38,996 bases of DNA from Acidobacteriaceae bacterium (GTDB taxonomy: Bacteria > Acidobacteriota > Terriglobia > Terriglobales > Acidobacteriaceae): contig JASHQH010000130.1 of NCBI GenBank assembly GCA_030037635.1, forward strand, positions 1-38,996. Reading direction: 5' to 3'. Below, piece after piece: positions 8,052 through 16,963 of the stretch. The translations under genes and the position numbers were made by a program. Under the pieces are notes generated by a model. The model was not told where the DNA came from and made no database searches. It saw nothing but the letters and a program-made list of their open reading frames with translations. Within the stretch, counting starts at the first letter, position 1, and each line of letters begins with the position of its first letter.

Positions 8052-11000
8052 ATGCGGCTTGGTAAAGTCGGGTGGCTGCTGATTGCCGCGCTGTCGATTT
8101 CGGGGTGTGGCGGCGGTTCGAACTCGGGTGGAACCGGGCAGCAGACTACTCCGCCAACGGTAGTTGAGGTTAACCCCACGAACGGATCGACCGGTGTTGC
8201 CGTTAGTCTTACGAACATCAACGTCATCTTCAGCGAGCTCATGAATGAGACGACGCTTAATACGTCGACGTTCACATTAACCGGGCCCGGCGGAGCCGCG
8301 GTACCTGGAACGGTCTCGTTTCCGTCGGGCGAGCAGACAGCGGCCTTCACGCCATCGGCAAATCTTGCCTATGACACGGAATACACGGTCACTATTACGA
8401 CCGGGGCCGAGTCGATGAGCGACGTTGCCCTGGCAGCAAACTACAGTTGGTCATTCACCACCGCACCGGCTCCGGCGCCATCGGTCGCCTCCTTCTCGCC
8501 TCAGAACGGAGCGTCGGGTGTGAGCCTCAACACGACCGTTTCGGCTACGTTCAGCCAGGCCATGAATGCGTCGACAATCAGCGCGTCGACATTCACCCTG
8601 GCGGCCACGGGGGGAAGCGCCGTAACCGGGACCGTGAGTTATGACGCAGCCACGTTTATCGCGACGTTCACGCCCAGCGCACCCCTCTCCTACGACGCGA
8701 ACTATGTCGCCACCATCACGACGGGCGCGCAGACCTCGACAGGAATTGCGCTGGCCAGTAACGTCACCTGGTCGTTCACTACCGTGCAGGGCGCCACTCC
8801 CACGGTGACGGCAGTGACGCCTTCGAACAGCAGCACCGGCGTAGCGGTGACTTCTGCCGTCACCGCGACCTTCAGCGAGGCCATGGTCTCGGCACTTATC
8901 AACACGTCCACGTTCACGCTCGCGCCGCAGGGTGGTTCGGCGGTGGCCGCGAGCGTCAGCTACAACAGCACCAATCTGACGGCGACGCTCACGCCAAGCG
9001 CAGCGCTCGCTTATAACACCACTTACACGGCTACGATCACCACCGCAGTCACCAGTACGCAGGGAATTCCGCTGGCTGAGAACGATTCGTGGAGCTTCAC
9101 CACGGCGCCGGCGCCGATTCCTACCGTCACCTCGACGGTGCCCGCGAGCGGCGCCACGAATGTGAGCACCAGTAGCGCTCTGAGTGCGACCTTCAGCCAG
9201 CCGATGAACCAAAACACCATTACGTCATCCACTTTCACGCTGACCGGGCCCGGGAACACGTCTGTTTCGGGATTGGTCACCTATAACCCGGGCAGCTCCA
9301 CGGCGACGTTCACGCCGAATGCGGTGCTCGCGTCAAGCACTTCGTACACAGCAACTATCACCACGGGCGCAACCAGCACAGCGGGAGCGGCATTGGCCTC
9401 GAACTATGCGTGGAGTTTCACCACCGCAGCGGCGGTGATTCCAACTGTCGCGTCGACCGTGCCCGCGAGCGGGGCCACGGCCGTAAGCATCAGTAGCACT
9501 CTGACCGCGACCTTCAGCCAGCCGATGAACGAGAACACCATTACCGCGTCCACGTTCACGTTGAGCATCAGCGGCGGCGCCGCGGTTGCGGGAACGGTCA
9601 CCTATAACACGGGCACCTCCACGGCGACGTTCACGCCGAATGCGGCGCTGGCGTACAGCACTTCGTACACGGCGACCATCACCACAGGCGCGACCAGCAG
9701 CGCGGGAGCGGCATTGGCCTCGAACTATGTATGGAGTTTCACAACCGGAGCGGCTCCGGGCCCGGTGACGGTGGACTTCGGAACTACTTACCAGACCATC
9801 CGCGGCTTTGGCGGGTCGACGGCCTGGCTCGGAGAAATGCCCTCAGCGGTGGCCACGGCGCTGTTCGGCCCGAGCGGTCTCAATCTGAACATTCTGCGCG
9901 TGCGGATCGATCCGGAGGGCTCGGCAACCGGCGGAGGCGCCCACAACGATCCCTATGAAACCAGTGAATGGGACTATGAGGCTGCCAACGGCATGGAAGC
10001 CGTCGCAAACAACCCGAACGCCATCGTCTTTGCGACACCATGGACGCCTCCGGCTGCCTGGAAGCTTAACGGCAGCAGCAGTGTGTCCGATGACGGCGAA
10101 ACATGGAATCAGTCGTTCAACAGTTGCGCCGAAGGGACCGGTTATTGCGGCGGATACCTGGATTCAACTTACTACGCCGACTACGCCGGCTACCTGGAGG
10201 ATTTTGTCACCTTTTTCAATACCACCAACGGCTTCGACCTTTACGCGATCTCGATGCAGAACGAGCCGGAGGAGAACACAACCTACGAATCCTGCGTCTG
10301 GCTGCCCGAGGAGATGGATAGCTGGATTGCAGGCAATGCTTCCACAATCACCTCGGATGCGTACTCCACGAAACTCATGATGCCGGAATCGGATGTCTTC
10401 AACCCGATCGATGCGGCACCGTCGCTCAACGACGCAAATGCGGAGGGCCTTATCAGCATTATTGGCGGTCACATTTATCAGGTATTGAGCGGCAGCCCGA
10501 TTGTGTCCTATAGCATTCCTTCGGGCGATACGCCGAAGGAACTCTGGATGACCGAGTTCGGACCCTTGAGCACATCGACGCCCACCTGGAGCGAAGCGCT
10601 GACGACCTACGCCGAATCAATCCATAACTCGATGGTCACCGGCCAATACAACGCTTTTGTGTGGTGGGGGCTTTTCGGCCAATCCGTGGGTAGCGGCGCG
10701 ACCGCTGCCGGTACCTGGGGCCTGGTGGACAACGGCGGGAACCTGACAGTGATGGGCGACGTGATGGGCCAGTACTCGAAGTTCGTTCAGCGAGGATTCG
10801 TACGCGTGTCGGCCACGGCGAACCCGCAGTCCGGGGTGTATATTTCGGCGTACGACTATCCGCCGGGCAATTCCACGGTCGATAATTACGCGATTGTCGC
10901 GATTAACGCCAACACATCGGCGGAGACACTGTCGTTCACGCTGAGCAACGGAGATGTGACCTCCCTGACGCCGTACCAGTCGACATCTGCGGCCGGCCTC

Positions 11001-11084
11001 GCGGCACAATCCGCCGTCACCGTGACCGATGGGCAGTTCAGCTACACGCTTCCGGCGCAGAGCATCGTTACGTTTGTGCAGTAA
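8052..11084 (+). CDS. Lipoprotein, five Ig-like repeats + GH30_8-type xylanase domain
   Basis: The ATG at 8052 is preceded by AAGAGG. The 1010-residue product opens with a lipoprotein signal (hydrophobic core, ISGC, Cys19). Residues about 35-570 are five Ig-like (Big_5-type) repeats of about 107 residues, each ending in a W-S-F-T-T motif. Residues about 573-1010 are a GH30 domain close to subfamily 8 xylanases: GFGG start, 'ILRVRIDP', 'FATPWTPP', acid/base Glu738 in SMQNEPE, 'YESCVW', nucleophile Glu835 in WMTEFGP, and a C-terminal beta-sandwich ending LPAQSIVTF. The predicted role is endo-xylan hydrolysis at the cell surface. The loop after WW (871-872) lacks the Arg pair that binds the 4-O-methylglucuronic acid side chain in classical GH30_8 enzymes, so the substrate may be unsubstituted xylan or another beta-glycan. 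The gene stands alone between a terminator-like hairpin and a convergent gene. Confidence 0.88.
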   Translation: MRLGKVGWLLIAALSISGCGGGSNSGGTGQQTTPPTVVEVNPTNGSTGVAVSLTNINVIFSELMNETTLNTSTFTLTGPGGAAVPGTVSFPSGEQTAAFTPSANLAYDTEYTVTITTGAESMSDVALAANYSWSFTTAPAPAPSVASFSPQNGASGVSLNTTVSATFSQAMNASTISASTFTLAATGGSAVTGTVSYDAATFIATFTPSAPLSYDANYVATITTGAQTSTGIALASNVTWSFTTVQGATPTVTAVTPSNSSTGVAVTSAVTATFSEAMVSALINTSTFTLAPQGGSAVAASVSYNSTNLTATLTPSAALAYNTTYTATITTAVTSTQGIPLAENDSWSFTTAPAPIPTVTSTVPASGATNVSTSSALSATFSQPMNQNTITSSTFTLTGPGNTSVSGLVTYNPGSSTATFTPNAVLASSTSYTATITTGATSTAGAALASNYAWSFTTAAAVIPTVASTVPASGATAVSISSTLTATFSQPMNENTITASTFTLSISGGAAVAGTVTYNTGTSTATFTPNAALAYSTSYTATITTGATSSAGAALASNYVWSFTTGAAPGPVTVDFGTTYQTIRGFGGSTAWLGEMPSAVATALFGPSGLNLNILRVRIDPEGSATGGGAHNDPYETSEWDYEAANGMEAVANNPNAIVFATPWTPPAAWKLNGSSSVSDDGETWNQSFNSCAEGTGYCGGYLDSTYYADYAGYLEDFVTFFNTTNGFDLYAISMQNEPEENTTYESCVWLPEEMDSWIAGNASTITSDAYSTKLMMPESDVFNPIDAAPSLNDANAEGLISIIGGHIYQVLSGSPIVSYSIPSGDTPKELWMTEFGPLSTSTPTWSEALTTYAESIHNSMVTGQYNAFVWWGLFGQSVGSGATAAGTWGLVDNGGNLTVMGDVMGQYSKFVQRGFVRVSATANPQSGVYISAYDYPPGNSTVDNYAIVAINANTSAETLSFTLSNGDVTSLTPYQSTSAAGLAAQSAVTVTDGQFSYTLPAQSIVTFVQ
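8154..9760 (+). repeat. Five tandem Ig-like repeats, about 321 bp each
   Basis: Repeat units start near 8154, 8478, 8798, 9118 and 9439. The first three are well diverged in DNA. The fourth and fifth are still close in DNA (for example both contain GCGACCTTCAGCCAGCCGAT), which points to recent duplication or gene conversion. Such repeats usually act as spacers that hold a catalytic domain away from the outer membrane. Confidence 0.85.
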
Positions 11085-11139
11085 GGGATTTGCGGCCAGA
11101 GCTGATGAGAGCGAACTGCTGAGGGTCCGCGTTGAACGG

Positions 11140-14100
11140 TCACGATCCGGACCAATCGTACGAGGCGAGCAACCGGCCGTCCGCTGCTACCAGCAGAATG
11201 GCCGCTCGCCCGCTGGCCAGCGCGCCGGCGAAGCGCTTCCCGCTGCGCACATCAACGAAGTTGACCTCGGTCTGATTCGACTCCGAGGTAATGACATAGA
11301 GAGTGGCGTCAGGGAATCTGGTGGGGCAGATGAGAATACCGGGATCCTTGAGCGTGGTGGTGTAGATGGGCGCGACGCCGGCGGCTTTGAGCGCGTAGCT
11401 GTAAACATCGCCCAGCGCCTGCAGATTGTCGTTCAGCTCCAGGGGAAGCGGAGCGAAGAGGATTCTTCCCTTCCCGAGCGGCTTTTCGATCCAGTCTTCG
11501 CCGTTGGGCAATACGGCGCGGCTCAGGTAGGTGGTTTTATCACCGGAGAAAGTCAGCTGCTCGCCGCCGCCCGGAAAGTGCATGAGGTGCTCGCGGAGGG
11601 TCAGCGGCTCAGTCAGGTACGGAAGTCCAATCGCGTCCTGGCGGCCAGTGTTGTGGAAATGAGCGTCGGCGGCAAAGGGCCCGGTGACCAGCAGCACCGC
11701 TCCGGCCTTCACGTGATCTTCAATGGCCTGCCATGCGGGTTCGGCGAGTCCCATGGGCGACGGAAGAATAATCAGCTTGGGCGAGCCGAGCAACTCCGGC
11801 TGATATTCGCCGACAGCGTAGGCCTCACCATGCGCGTAGCCATAGAGCGCGCGAACTGTTTTCTTCTGAGCCTCGACGGCGAACGAATTGCCGACCGATA
11901 ACTGGAACGACTGCGGCAAAACGATGACGACGTCAGGGAGCAGAATGCCGGTGCCGAGCGGAGCAGCCTTGCGGGCGAACTCGCCCAGGTCCTTCATGCG
12001 GTCTTCCCAAATCTTGGCTGAGCCGTCGCTGCGCAGCATGCCAAAGTCGGGATCGCGTCCCCAGTCCCATTGCATGGCGCCAGTGCTGCCCGCGGCAAAG
12101 CCAAGGGCCCATTTACGTTCGATGAGGTCGACGCCGGTGAGCTCATCGTAGCGCCAGGCGCCGTCGGGAGCCCACACCGGCTGGTAGCCGGTTTCGCCGG
12201 TAATGTTGGGCACGCCGACGCGCTTTGCGGCCACGGAATCCCAAAGCAAAGCATCGTCCTGCCAATAGGTGTGGTTGGTAGTGAAGGAAACGCCCGCGCC
12301 GGCATAAAACTGGTTGAGCACGCGATCGATGACGCCGCCCTCATCCTGACCAATATCGATCAATTGCTTGCTTCCCAGGCTGCGAATGAGACCCACCATC
12401 GAACGCACCCAATCAACGAACTCATCCTGCGCGAAGAGGTTATAGTCGAGGGCGCGGACCTGGTTGGCGTTACCGCTGCGCGAGGGTGTGAGGTCGGCGT
12501 GGGACGGTAAGGGGATGGCGTCAAAGCTGACAAGCTGCTCTGGAGGAACGCGCCATGCATCGGCAAGCGCGGCAAGATTGCCGTCGTATTTCTGGTGCAG
12601 CCACTTATGCCAGGCGGCTGTTTCGGTGGGGTCGCCATTGGGATAGTTGCCTCTGAAGACGTGCAGGGGATTGGAAAAACTGGGCTCGTTCATCAGGTCC
12701 CAGGTAAGCCAAGGCACATCTTTGAAACGCTCCACGACGGAGCGGATATATGCCTGCTCCAACCGCACCTGCGCAGGATCGGTATAGGGATTGGGCGGAC
12801 TGGCATCGGGACCGGTGGGCCCGGCGACGCCAGTGCGTGGAACGAATGCAAAGAAGGTAAAGTTCACCGCGATATTGTGCTGTTGGGCGCAGTGCAGAAA
12901 GGCTTCGAGATTGCGCAGAAAGCGCTCGTTGGCGCCGCCCGTGTCCATGTCGACGAATCGCAGATACGGCATCCACACGCCGGTGCGCACAAAAGTGACG
13001 CCGTGGCGGGCCATCTCGTCGAAATCTTTGTCCCAGACGGCTGCGTTTCGAGGACCGGAAAAGTCTTCTACGAAGTTTTCGGTGGTGAAGTAGTTGGTGC
13101 CGACCGGGAAGTACGGCGCGCCGTCGCGGGTGAGAAAATCGCCCTTTACGCCAAGGACTGACCCGGCATTGAGAGAGGACGGCTCTGCCACCCAGAAACC
13201 GTTCTGATAAAACTCGCGCAGGCGGCCGTCTTGAGTCAGGGTCGCTGAGACTTTGTAGAAGCCAGGATCGAGCGTCTTGTGGAAGGGCGCAACCACGTCT
13301 GCAATCCGGCAATCGGCGATGGGAAGCGCTGCCGAATCGACAATCTTCTTACCCAAGCTCAGTGTGAGCTTGACCTCGGCGCCGGCTGCGGCGCCCAACT
13401 GTTGCTGGCGGAGGCTGCGCAGGTGGACGGTGACGAGTGGCGGCTCACCGGGCCGGATGGTATTGAAGAGCAATTCGACGGAAAACCGAGTGACGCCCTG
13501 GCCGGCATAAAGAGCAGATTGCCGGATCAGGGCAATGCCGTCCTGGCTTTGCCAATAGCCTGGCTGGGGATCGAAATCAAGTGCAACCATGCGGCTGCCG
13601 CGCTCGGGGCCGAAGGTGTGATCGGCGACGATGACGGGAGACGCAATCAAATCGCCGTCGGCGTTAACCATGTAGCCGAGACCGTTGAGGCGGCCGGCAA
13701 CGGCAAAAAAACGGCGTCCGCGAACCTGCGGCGTTTGCGGAAAGTCATAGCCAAACTTCCAGGCAAAGTGCGCATCGACGGGTGCGGGAACCTGATAGGT
13801 ATGCTGAAAGCCGAGCACGCGGGCATAGGTATCCTGCGCGGATGCAGCCACAAACTTGCCGCCAGCGCCGCTGACCGGCACGTTCAATGGCTGCCCGCCC
13901 ACGACCAGCAGATTGCCACCCGCGTGAAGATACCCCTCAATTGCGTTCCATGCGCCGGTTGGGACGGCAGAGCCGTATGGCAGCACGAGCAGGTCAGCAT
14001 CTTTGAGTGCGGCGGGGTCATTGAGTGAATTGAGGTCAAGGAACTGAGGGTCCATTCCGTCAAGAGCCTGCTCGAGCGTGGGGCGATCCACGGGTTCGCT

Positions 14101-14247
14101 GGCCACGGTTGGGAATTCGGACTGCCAGAAGACGACGGTCTTTGCAAAAAGCGGCGACGGCAGGAGAGCGACGATGAACGCGAGCGGAGTCAACCAGCCC
14201 GGGCTGTGAGCCGGTGGGGCAGATCGGGGAAACGGATTGCTGTTCAT
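11140..14247 (-). CDS. Secreted clan GH-A glycoside hydrolase (beta-galactosidase/cellulase-like)
   Basis: The ATG at 14247 has GGGAGG six bases upstream and gives a Sec signal peptide (about residues 1-35, ending PSPLFA); an upstream in-frame start would add about 115 unlikely residues. The 1035-residue product has an N-terminal Rossmann/glutamine-amidotransferase-like domain ('LLVLPYGSAVPTGAW ... GGNLLVVGG'), a beta linker, then a TIM-barrel hydrolase with 'FPVGTNYF', a likely acid/base Glu521 in DLMNEP and a likely nucleophile Glu685 in NITGETGY. The 164-residue spacing fits strands 4 and 7 of clan GH-A. A second amidotransferase-like domain follows ('LIILPSPMGLAEPAW'), as in GH42 enzymes. 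The exact family and substrate are not clear to me; plant beta-glycan is likely from context. It is the last gene of the minus-strand carbohydrate run, downstream of a LacI gene and operator-like sites. Confidence 0.75.
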   Translation of the reverse strand: MNSNPFPRSAPPAHSPGWLTPLAFIVALLPSPLFAKTVVFWQSEFPTVASEPVDRPTLEQALDGMDPQFLDLNSLNDPAALKDADLLVLPYGSAVPTGAWNAIEGYLHAGGNLLVVGGQPLNVPVSGAGGKFVAASAQDTYARVLGFQHTYQVPAPVDAHFAWKFGYDFPQTPQVRGRRFFAVAGRLNGLGYMVNADGDLIASPVIVADHTFGPERGSRMVALDFDPQPGYWQSQDGIALIRQSALYAGQGVTRFSVELLFNTIRPGEPPLVTVHLRSLRQQQLGAAAGAEVKLTLSLGKKIVDSAALPIADCRIADVVAPFHKTLDPGFYKVSATLTQDGRLREFYQNGFWVAEPSSLNAGSVLGVKGDFLTRDGAPYFPVGTNYFTTENFVEDFSGPRNAAVWDKDFDEMARHGVTFVRTGVWMPYLRFVDMDTGGANERFLRNLEAFLHCAQQHNIAVNFTFFAFVPRTGVAGPTGPDASPPNPYTDPAQVRLEQAYIRSVVERFKDVPWLTWDLMNEPSFSNPLHVFRGNYPNGDPTETAAWHKWLHQKYDGNLAALADAWRVPPEQLVSFDAIPLPSHADLTPSRSGNANQVRALDYNLFAQDEFVDWVRSMVGLIRSLGSKQLIDIGQDEGGVIDRVLNQFYAGAGVSFTTNHTYWQDDALLWDSVAAKRVGVPNITGETGYQPVWAPDGAWRYDELTGVDLIERKWALGFAAGSTGAMQWDWGRDPDFGMLRSDGSAKIWEDRMKDLGEFARKAAPLGTGILLPDVVIVLPQSFQLSVGNSFAVEAQKKTVRALYGYAHGEAYAVGEYQPELLGSPKLIILPSPMGLAEPAWQAIEDHVKAGAVLLVTGPFAADAHFHNTGRQDAIGLPYLTEPLTLREHLMHFPGGGEQLTFSGDKTTYLSRAVLPNGEDWIEKPLGKGRILFAPLPLELNDNLQALGDVYSYALKAAGVAPIYTTTLKDPGILICPTRFPDATLYVITSESNQTEVNFVDVRSGKRFAGALASGRAAILLVAADGRLLASYDWSGS

Positions 14248-14348
14248 GAAGGACCTCCCGAGCGGCGAGGCCGCCTGGAGATGGATCGCGCTAAGAAGCG
14301 CCAGGAAGGCAGAGGCTGCGCTTTTTCGGCGGCGATACGCATCAATTC

Positions 14349-14362
14349 TGATATTGTTATCA
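14349..14362. promoter_or_regulatory. Operator-like dyad TGATA-N4-TATCA
   Basis: TGATATTGTTATCA has perfect 5-bp arms around a 4-base centre and lies about 100 bases upstream of the clan GH-A hydrolase start. LacI/GalR-family operators are often of this length and composition. It is a plausible binding site for one of the two adjacent LacI proteins; this is inference only. Confidence 0.4.
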
Positions 14363-14515
14363 TTTGTGGCACAAGGCGCGAAAGCAAGTCGCACGGATTT
14401 GAGCCGGACGCACGCAATCTGCAGAATGTCCAAAAAGGATGGGGTTACCGACGCCAAGACGAGCCTCGGACGCCAGGATTTGAAACGCCGTGAACGCGCC
14501 GCGGACGCATTCAAA

Positions 14516-14529
14516 TGATAACGATACCT
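14516..14529. promoter_or_regulatory. LacI-type operator candidate with central CG
   Basis: TGATAACGATACCT has the central CG and AACG core typical of LacI/GalR operators, with four of seven symmetric positions matching. It lies 24 bases past the stop codon of the adjacent LacI gene and upstream of the hydrolase it may control. A related AACGAT core occurs at 16965-16976. Confidence 0.4.
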
Positions 14530-14552
14530 CAGCCGGCACCGCAGGAACCTCT

Positions 14553-15644
14553 CTAATTCAGGACGACCGGAGACCGGTGTTTGCAGCCGCATGAGCGCCG
14601 CAACACAAGCTCAACCGGCAGCACGACCCTGTGGCCGGTGTGCGGTGTTTCGCCGCGCGCAATGCGGTCAAAGAGCAGGCTCGCCGCTGCACGGCCCATC
14701 TCCTGCGCTGCCTGGCGAACCACAGTAAGCGGTGGTGAAGTGAATTCCGCCAGGTCGAAGTCGTCGAATCCAGCCAGTGCGAGGTCCTGGGGAACGCGCA
14801 CACCCAGCCGCGCAATGGCACTTAACACATATCGGGTTGCAAGAGTATTCGAAGTGAGGATGGCGGTGGGCCCGCCATTCCCATCGAGTTTGTCGGTGAG
14901 GATGCGCAGCGCCATCTCCTCCGATGTGCAGTCAAAGACAGCGTCCGCCTGGAGACCGGCACTTTGCATGGCGCGGCGATAACCGAGGAAGCGTGTGTTG
15001 ATGGTGAACAAGCTGCGGCTCAGGCCGATATAGGCGATGCGCTGGTGGCCGTGCTCGATCAGGTGCTCGGTCATGTGGCGCATGCCGATTGCGTTTTGCA
15101 CGAGCACGGTATCGATGGAGGGGTCGGAGACGGGACGGTCAAAGGCCACCACTGGAGTTTTGCCAAAAAGCGAGCGCGAGAGAAGGGATTGGCGGAACCG
15201 GGAGGGAATGACCAGCAAGCCGTCAACGTGCCGCTCCATCATTTGATCGGCCTCAGCATATTCCGTCTTGGGGTCCTCATCGGAGGTGGTGATGATGACC
15301 GAGTAACCGCGCTCCTTGGCGACGGTGGTGACGGCATGGGCGCAATTGGCGAAGAAGGGATCGTAAAGGTAAGGAATGATGAGGCCGATAGAGCGGCTGG
15401 TTTGACCGCGAAATGCGCGTGCCAGGACATTGGGACGGTATTTGAGCTGGTCGATTGCGGTTTGCACGCGCTGCGTTGTCTCTTCAGAGACACGAACGGT
15501 TCCGCTCAAGACACGCGAAACGGTCATGGTTCCGACGCCGGCCAGCCTGGCCACGTCGCTCATGGTGGGCTTGCGGTGCACGACCGGCCGGGGCGCGCGT
15601 TGCTTTACTTTGCCCGCAGATGGAGCGGCAGGGGTTTTCGCCAA
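14553..15644 (-). CDS. LacI-family transcriptional regulator
   Basis: I chose the TTG at 15644 because GGAGAG lies six bases upstream; in-frame starts further up (GTG 15737, ATG 15725) lack a good ribosome-binding site and add an odd N-terminus. The 363-residue product has a short basic leader, a LacI helix-turn-helix and hinge (about residues 27-75: 'TMSDVARLAGVGTMTVSRVLSG', then 'YRPNVLARAFRG') and a periplasmic-binding-protein-like effector domain ('IGLIIPYLYDPFFA', 'DGLLVIPSR', 'GFDDFDLAEFTSPPLT'). It should be a cytoplasmic, sugar-responsive repressor. It lies between a second LacI gene and the clan GH-A hydrolase, with operator-like sites just downstream, so local control of the carbohydrate genes is likely. 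The effector is unknown; cellobiose or another oligosaccharide is a guess from context. Confidence 0.85.
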   Translation of the reverse strand: MAKTPAAPSAGKVKQRAPRPVVHRKPTMSDVARLAGVGTMTVSRVLSGTVRVSEETTQRVQTAIDQLKYRPNVLARAFRGQTSRSIGLIIPYLYDPFFANCAHAVTTVAKERGYSVIITTSDEDPKTEYAEADQMMERHVDGLLVIPSRFRQSLLSRSLFGKTPVVAFDRPVSDPSIDTVLVQNAIGMRHMTEHLIEHGHQRIAYIGLSRSLFTINTRFLGYRRAMQSAGLQADAVFDCTSEEMALRILTDKLDGNGGPTAILTSNTLATRYVLSAIARLGVRVPQDLALAGFDDFDLAEFTSPPLTVVRQAAQEMGRAAASLLFDRIARGETPHTGHRVVLPVELVLRRSCGCKHRSPVVLN

Positions 15645-15787
15645 TTCGATCTCTCCAGCAAAGCTAGCGTTGTGCGCCCTGGCCGAACTCGGGTACAGGA
15701 ATTTACCGCACTGCGGCGCCTCCATCCCATGGGGCACCAGTTTGGTCCACCTGCGAGAGCAGATGCACCTTTCGATTGCGCGATAAA

Positions 15788-15793
15788 AACGTT
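15788..15793. promoter_or_regulatory. Possible CG-centred operator core upstream of LacI gene
   Basis: An AACGTT palindrome in an AT-rich setting (TAAAAACGTTAAAG) lies in the 200-base gap between the two LacI genes, about 145 bases upstream of the 15644 start. It resembles the core of LacI-family operators and could serve autoregulation. The outer arms are poorly symmetric, so this is weak. Confidence 0.2.
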
Positions 15794-15844
15794 AAAGCAG
15801 GACTATAGCAGCGAGAATGGCCGGGAGGCAAGCGAATGTCTTAG

Positions 15845-16912
15845 TCACGTTTTCGAGCGCTGAAGCCGTTCAGCAGGCGGACAGGTTGATTCGCGAATCA
15901 CCAATTCAGGCAGCACGGAAATGACGCGCGGAACCGAATCTTCGCCGCGCACGCGCTTGAGCAGGGTACCGGCGGCAATGGTGCCCATCTGATGGAGCGG
16001 CTGGCGGATGGTGGTGATACTGGGATTGTGAAAAGCCGCGCTCTGAATGTCGTCGAAACCGATGACAGAAATGTCTTCTGGCACCCGCAAGCCACGGTCG
16101 CGAAGGGCGCGGATGGCCCCGATGGCAGCGATATCGTCGTAACAGATCAAGGCCGTGAAATGCACCTTGCGGTCGAGCAGTTCACATGCCGGCTCGAATC
16201 CCAGTTCCGGCGTTGAAACCCGCAGCTTAAGCTGCACGGTGAGCTCCGGCTTGAGAGCGATGCCAAGTTCCCTGGCCACGCTTTTGAGGCACTCCCAGCG
16301 ATCGTCGGCATCGGAGCTGTGACTGCCCCCGCGCATAAAAGCGATGGTGCGGTGTCCGAGTTGATGGAGATGCCTTAAGGAGAGCTCGGCTGCGCGCCGC
16401 TGGTCCAAAACCACACTGGTAATTCCCGGGATCTGGTGATGTCCGGCCACGGCAACGGCCGGAATCTTGAAGCGGTGCCGCAACACGGTGTCGATGAGGA
16501 GCAATCCCTCGACCGAGCGCTCCATCAACATGCGCGGGTATTCTTCGATCAAGTCCGGCTGGCGGCGGTGGCTGGCGGTGAGGTAAAAGTACCCTCCCTC
16601 GATGAGAGATTGTTCGACGCCGGTGAGCACCTGCGCGGTATAGCTGTCGCTCAGTTCGGGGACCAACACGCCGATGGAATAGGTTTGGCGCTTGCGCAGC
16701 GAGCGCGCATAGAAACTGGGCCGGTAATCGAATTTGGCGGCTGCCGCCCTGACGCGGTCGCGCGTGTCCTGGGGGATGGCGCGCACCCCGGGAGCATCAT
16801 TCAGCACCAGCGAGATCGTCGCCGGTGAAAGATCGAGGTATTCGCCCAGAACGCGCAGGCTCACAGGTTGACCCGGCTTCGGCACGCGTCCTGATTTCAC
16901 CTTGCTGGCCAT
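15845..16912 (-). CDS. LacI-family transcriptional regulator (second)
   Basis: The ATG at 16912 gives a 355-residue protein starting 'MASKVKSGRVPK'; the Shine-Dalgarno is weak, and a TTG at 16963 is an alternative. The N-terminus carries a LacI-type helix-turn-helix ('SLRVLGEYLDLSPATISLVLN', about residues 18-38) and hinge ('YRPSFYARSLRKRQTYSIGVLVPEL'). The effector domain follows, with 'VEGLLLIDTV', 'GHRTIAFMRGG' and 'ISVIGFDDIQSAAFHNPSITTIRQP'. It is only distantly similar to the neighbouring LacI protein, so this is not a recent tandem duplication. It lies directly downstream of the symporter gene (51-base gap) and is probably co-transcribed with GH9 and the symporter. An operator-like site sits in that gap. 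The effector is unknown. Confidence 0.85.
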   Translation of the reverse strand: MASKVKSGRVPKPGQPVSLRVLGEYLDLSPATISLVLNDAPGVRAIPQDTRDRVRAAAAKFDYRPSFYARSLRKRQTYSIGVLVPELSDSYTAQVLTGVEQSLIEGGYFYLTASHRRQPDLIEEYPRMLMERSVEGLLLIDTVLRHRFKIPAVAVAGHHQIPGITSVVLDQRRAAELSLRHLHQLGHRTIAFMRGGSHSSDADDRWECLKSVARELGIALKPELTVQLKLRVSTPELGFEPACELLDRKVHFTALICYDDIAAIGAIRALRDRGLRVPEDISVIGFDDIQSAAFHNPSITTIRQPLHQMGTIAAGTLLKRVRGEDSVPRVISVLPELVIRESTCPPAERLQRSKT

Positions 16913-16963
16913 TTTTCTTGTTGTAACACGCCGCAAGGCAAATTGGCACTGTGATTTGCTCAA

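Larger units (their letters stand above)
14248..14552. other. Regulatory intergenic region upstream of the clan GH-A gene
   Basis: These 305 bases separate the LacI gene stop from the hydrolase start, both on the minus strand. I see no credible gene. The region holds two TGATA-type, LacI-like sites (listed separately) and the GGGAGG ribosome-binding site, so the hydrolase probably has its own regulated promoter here. Confidence 0.5.
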
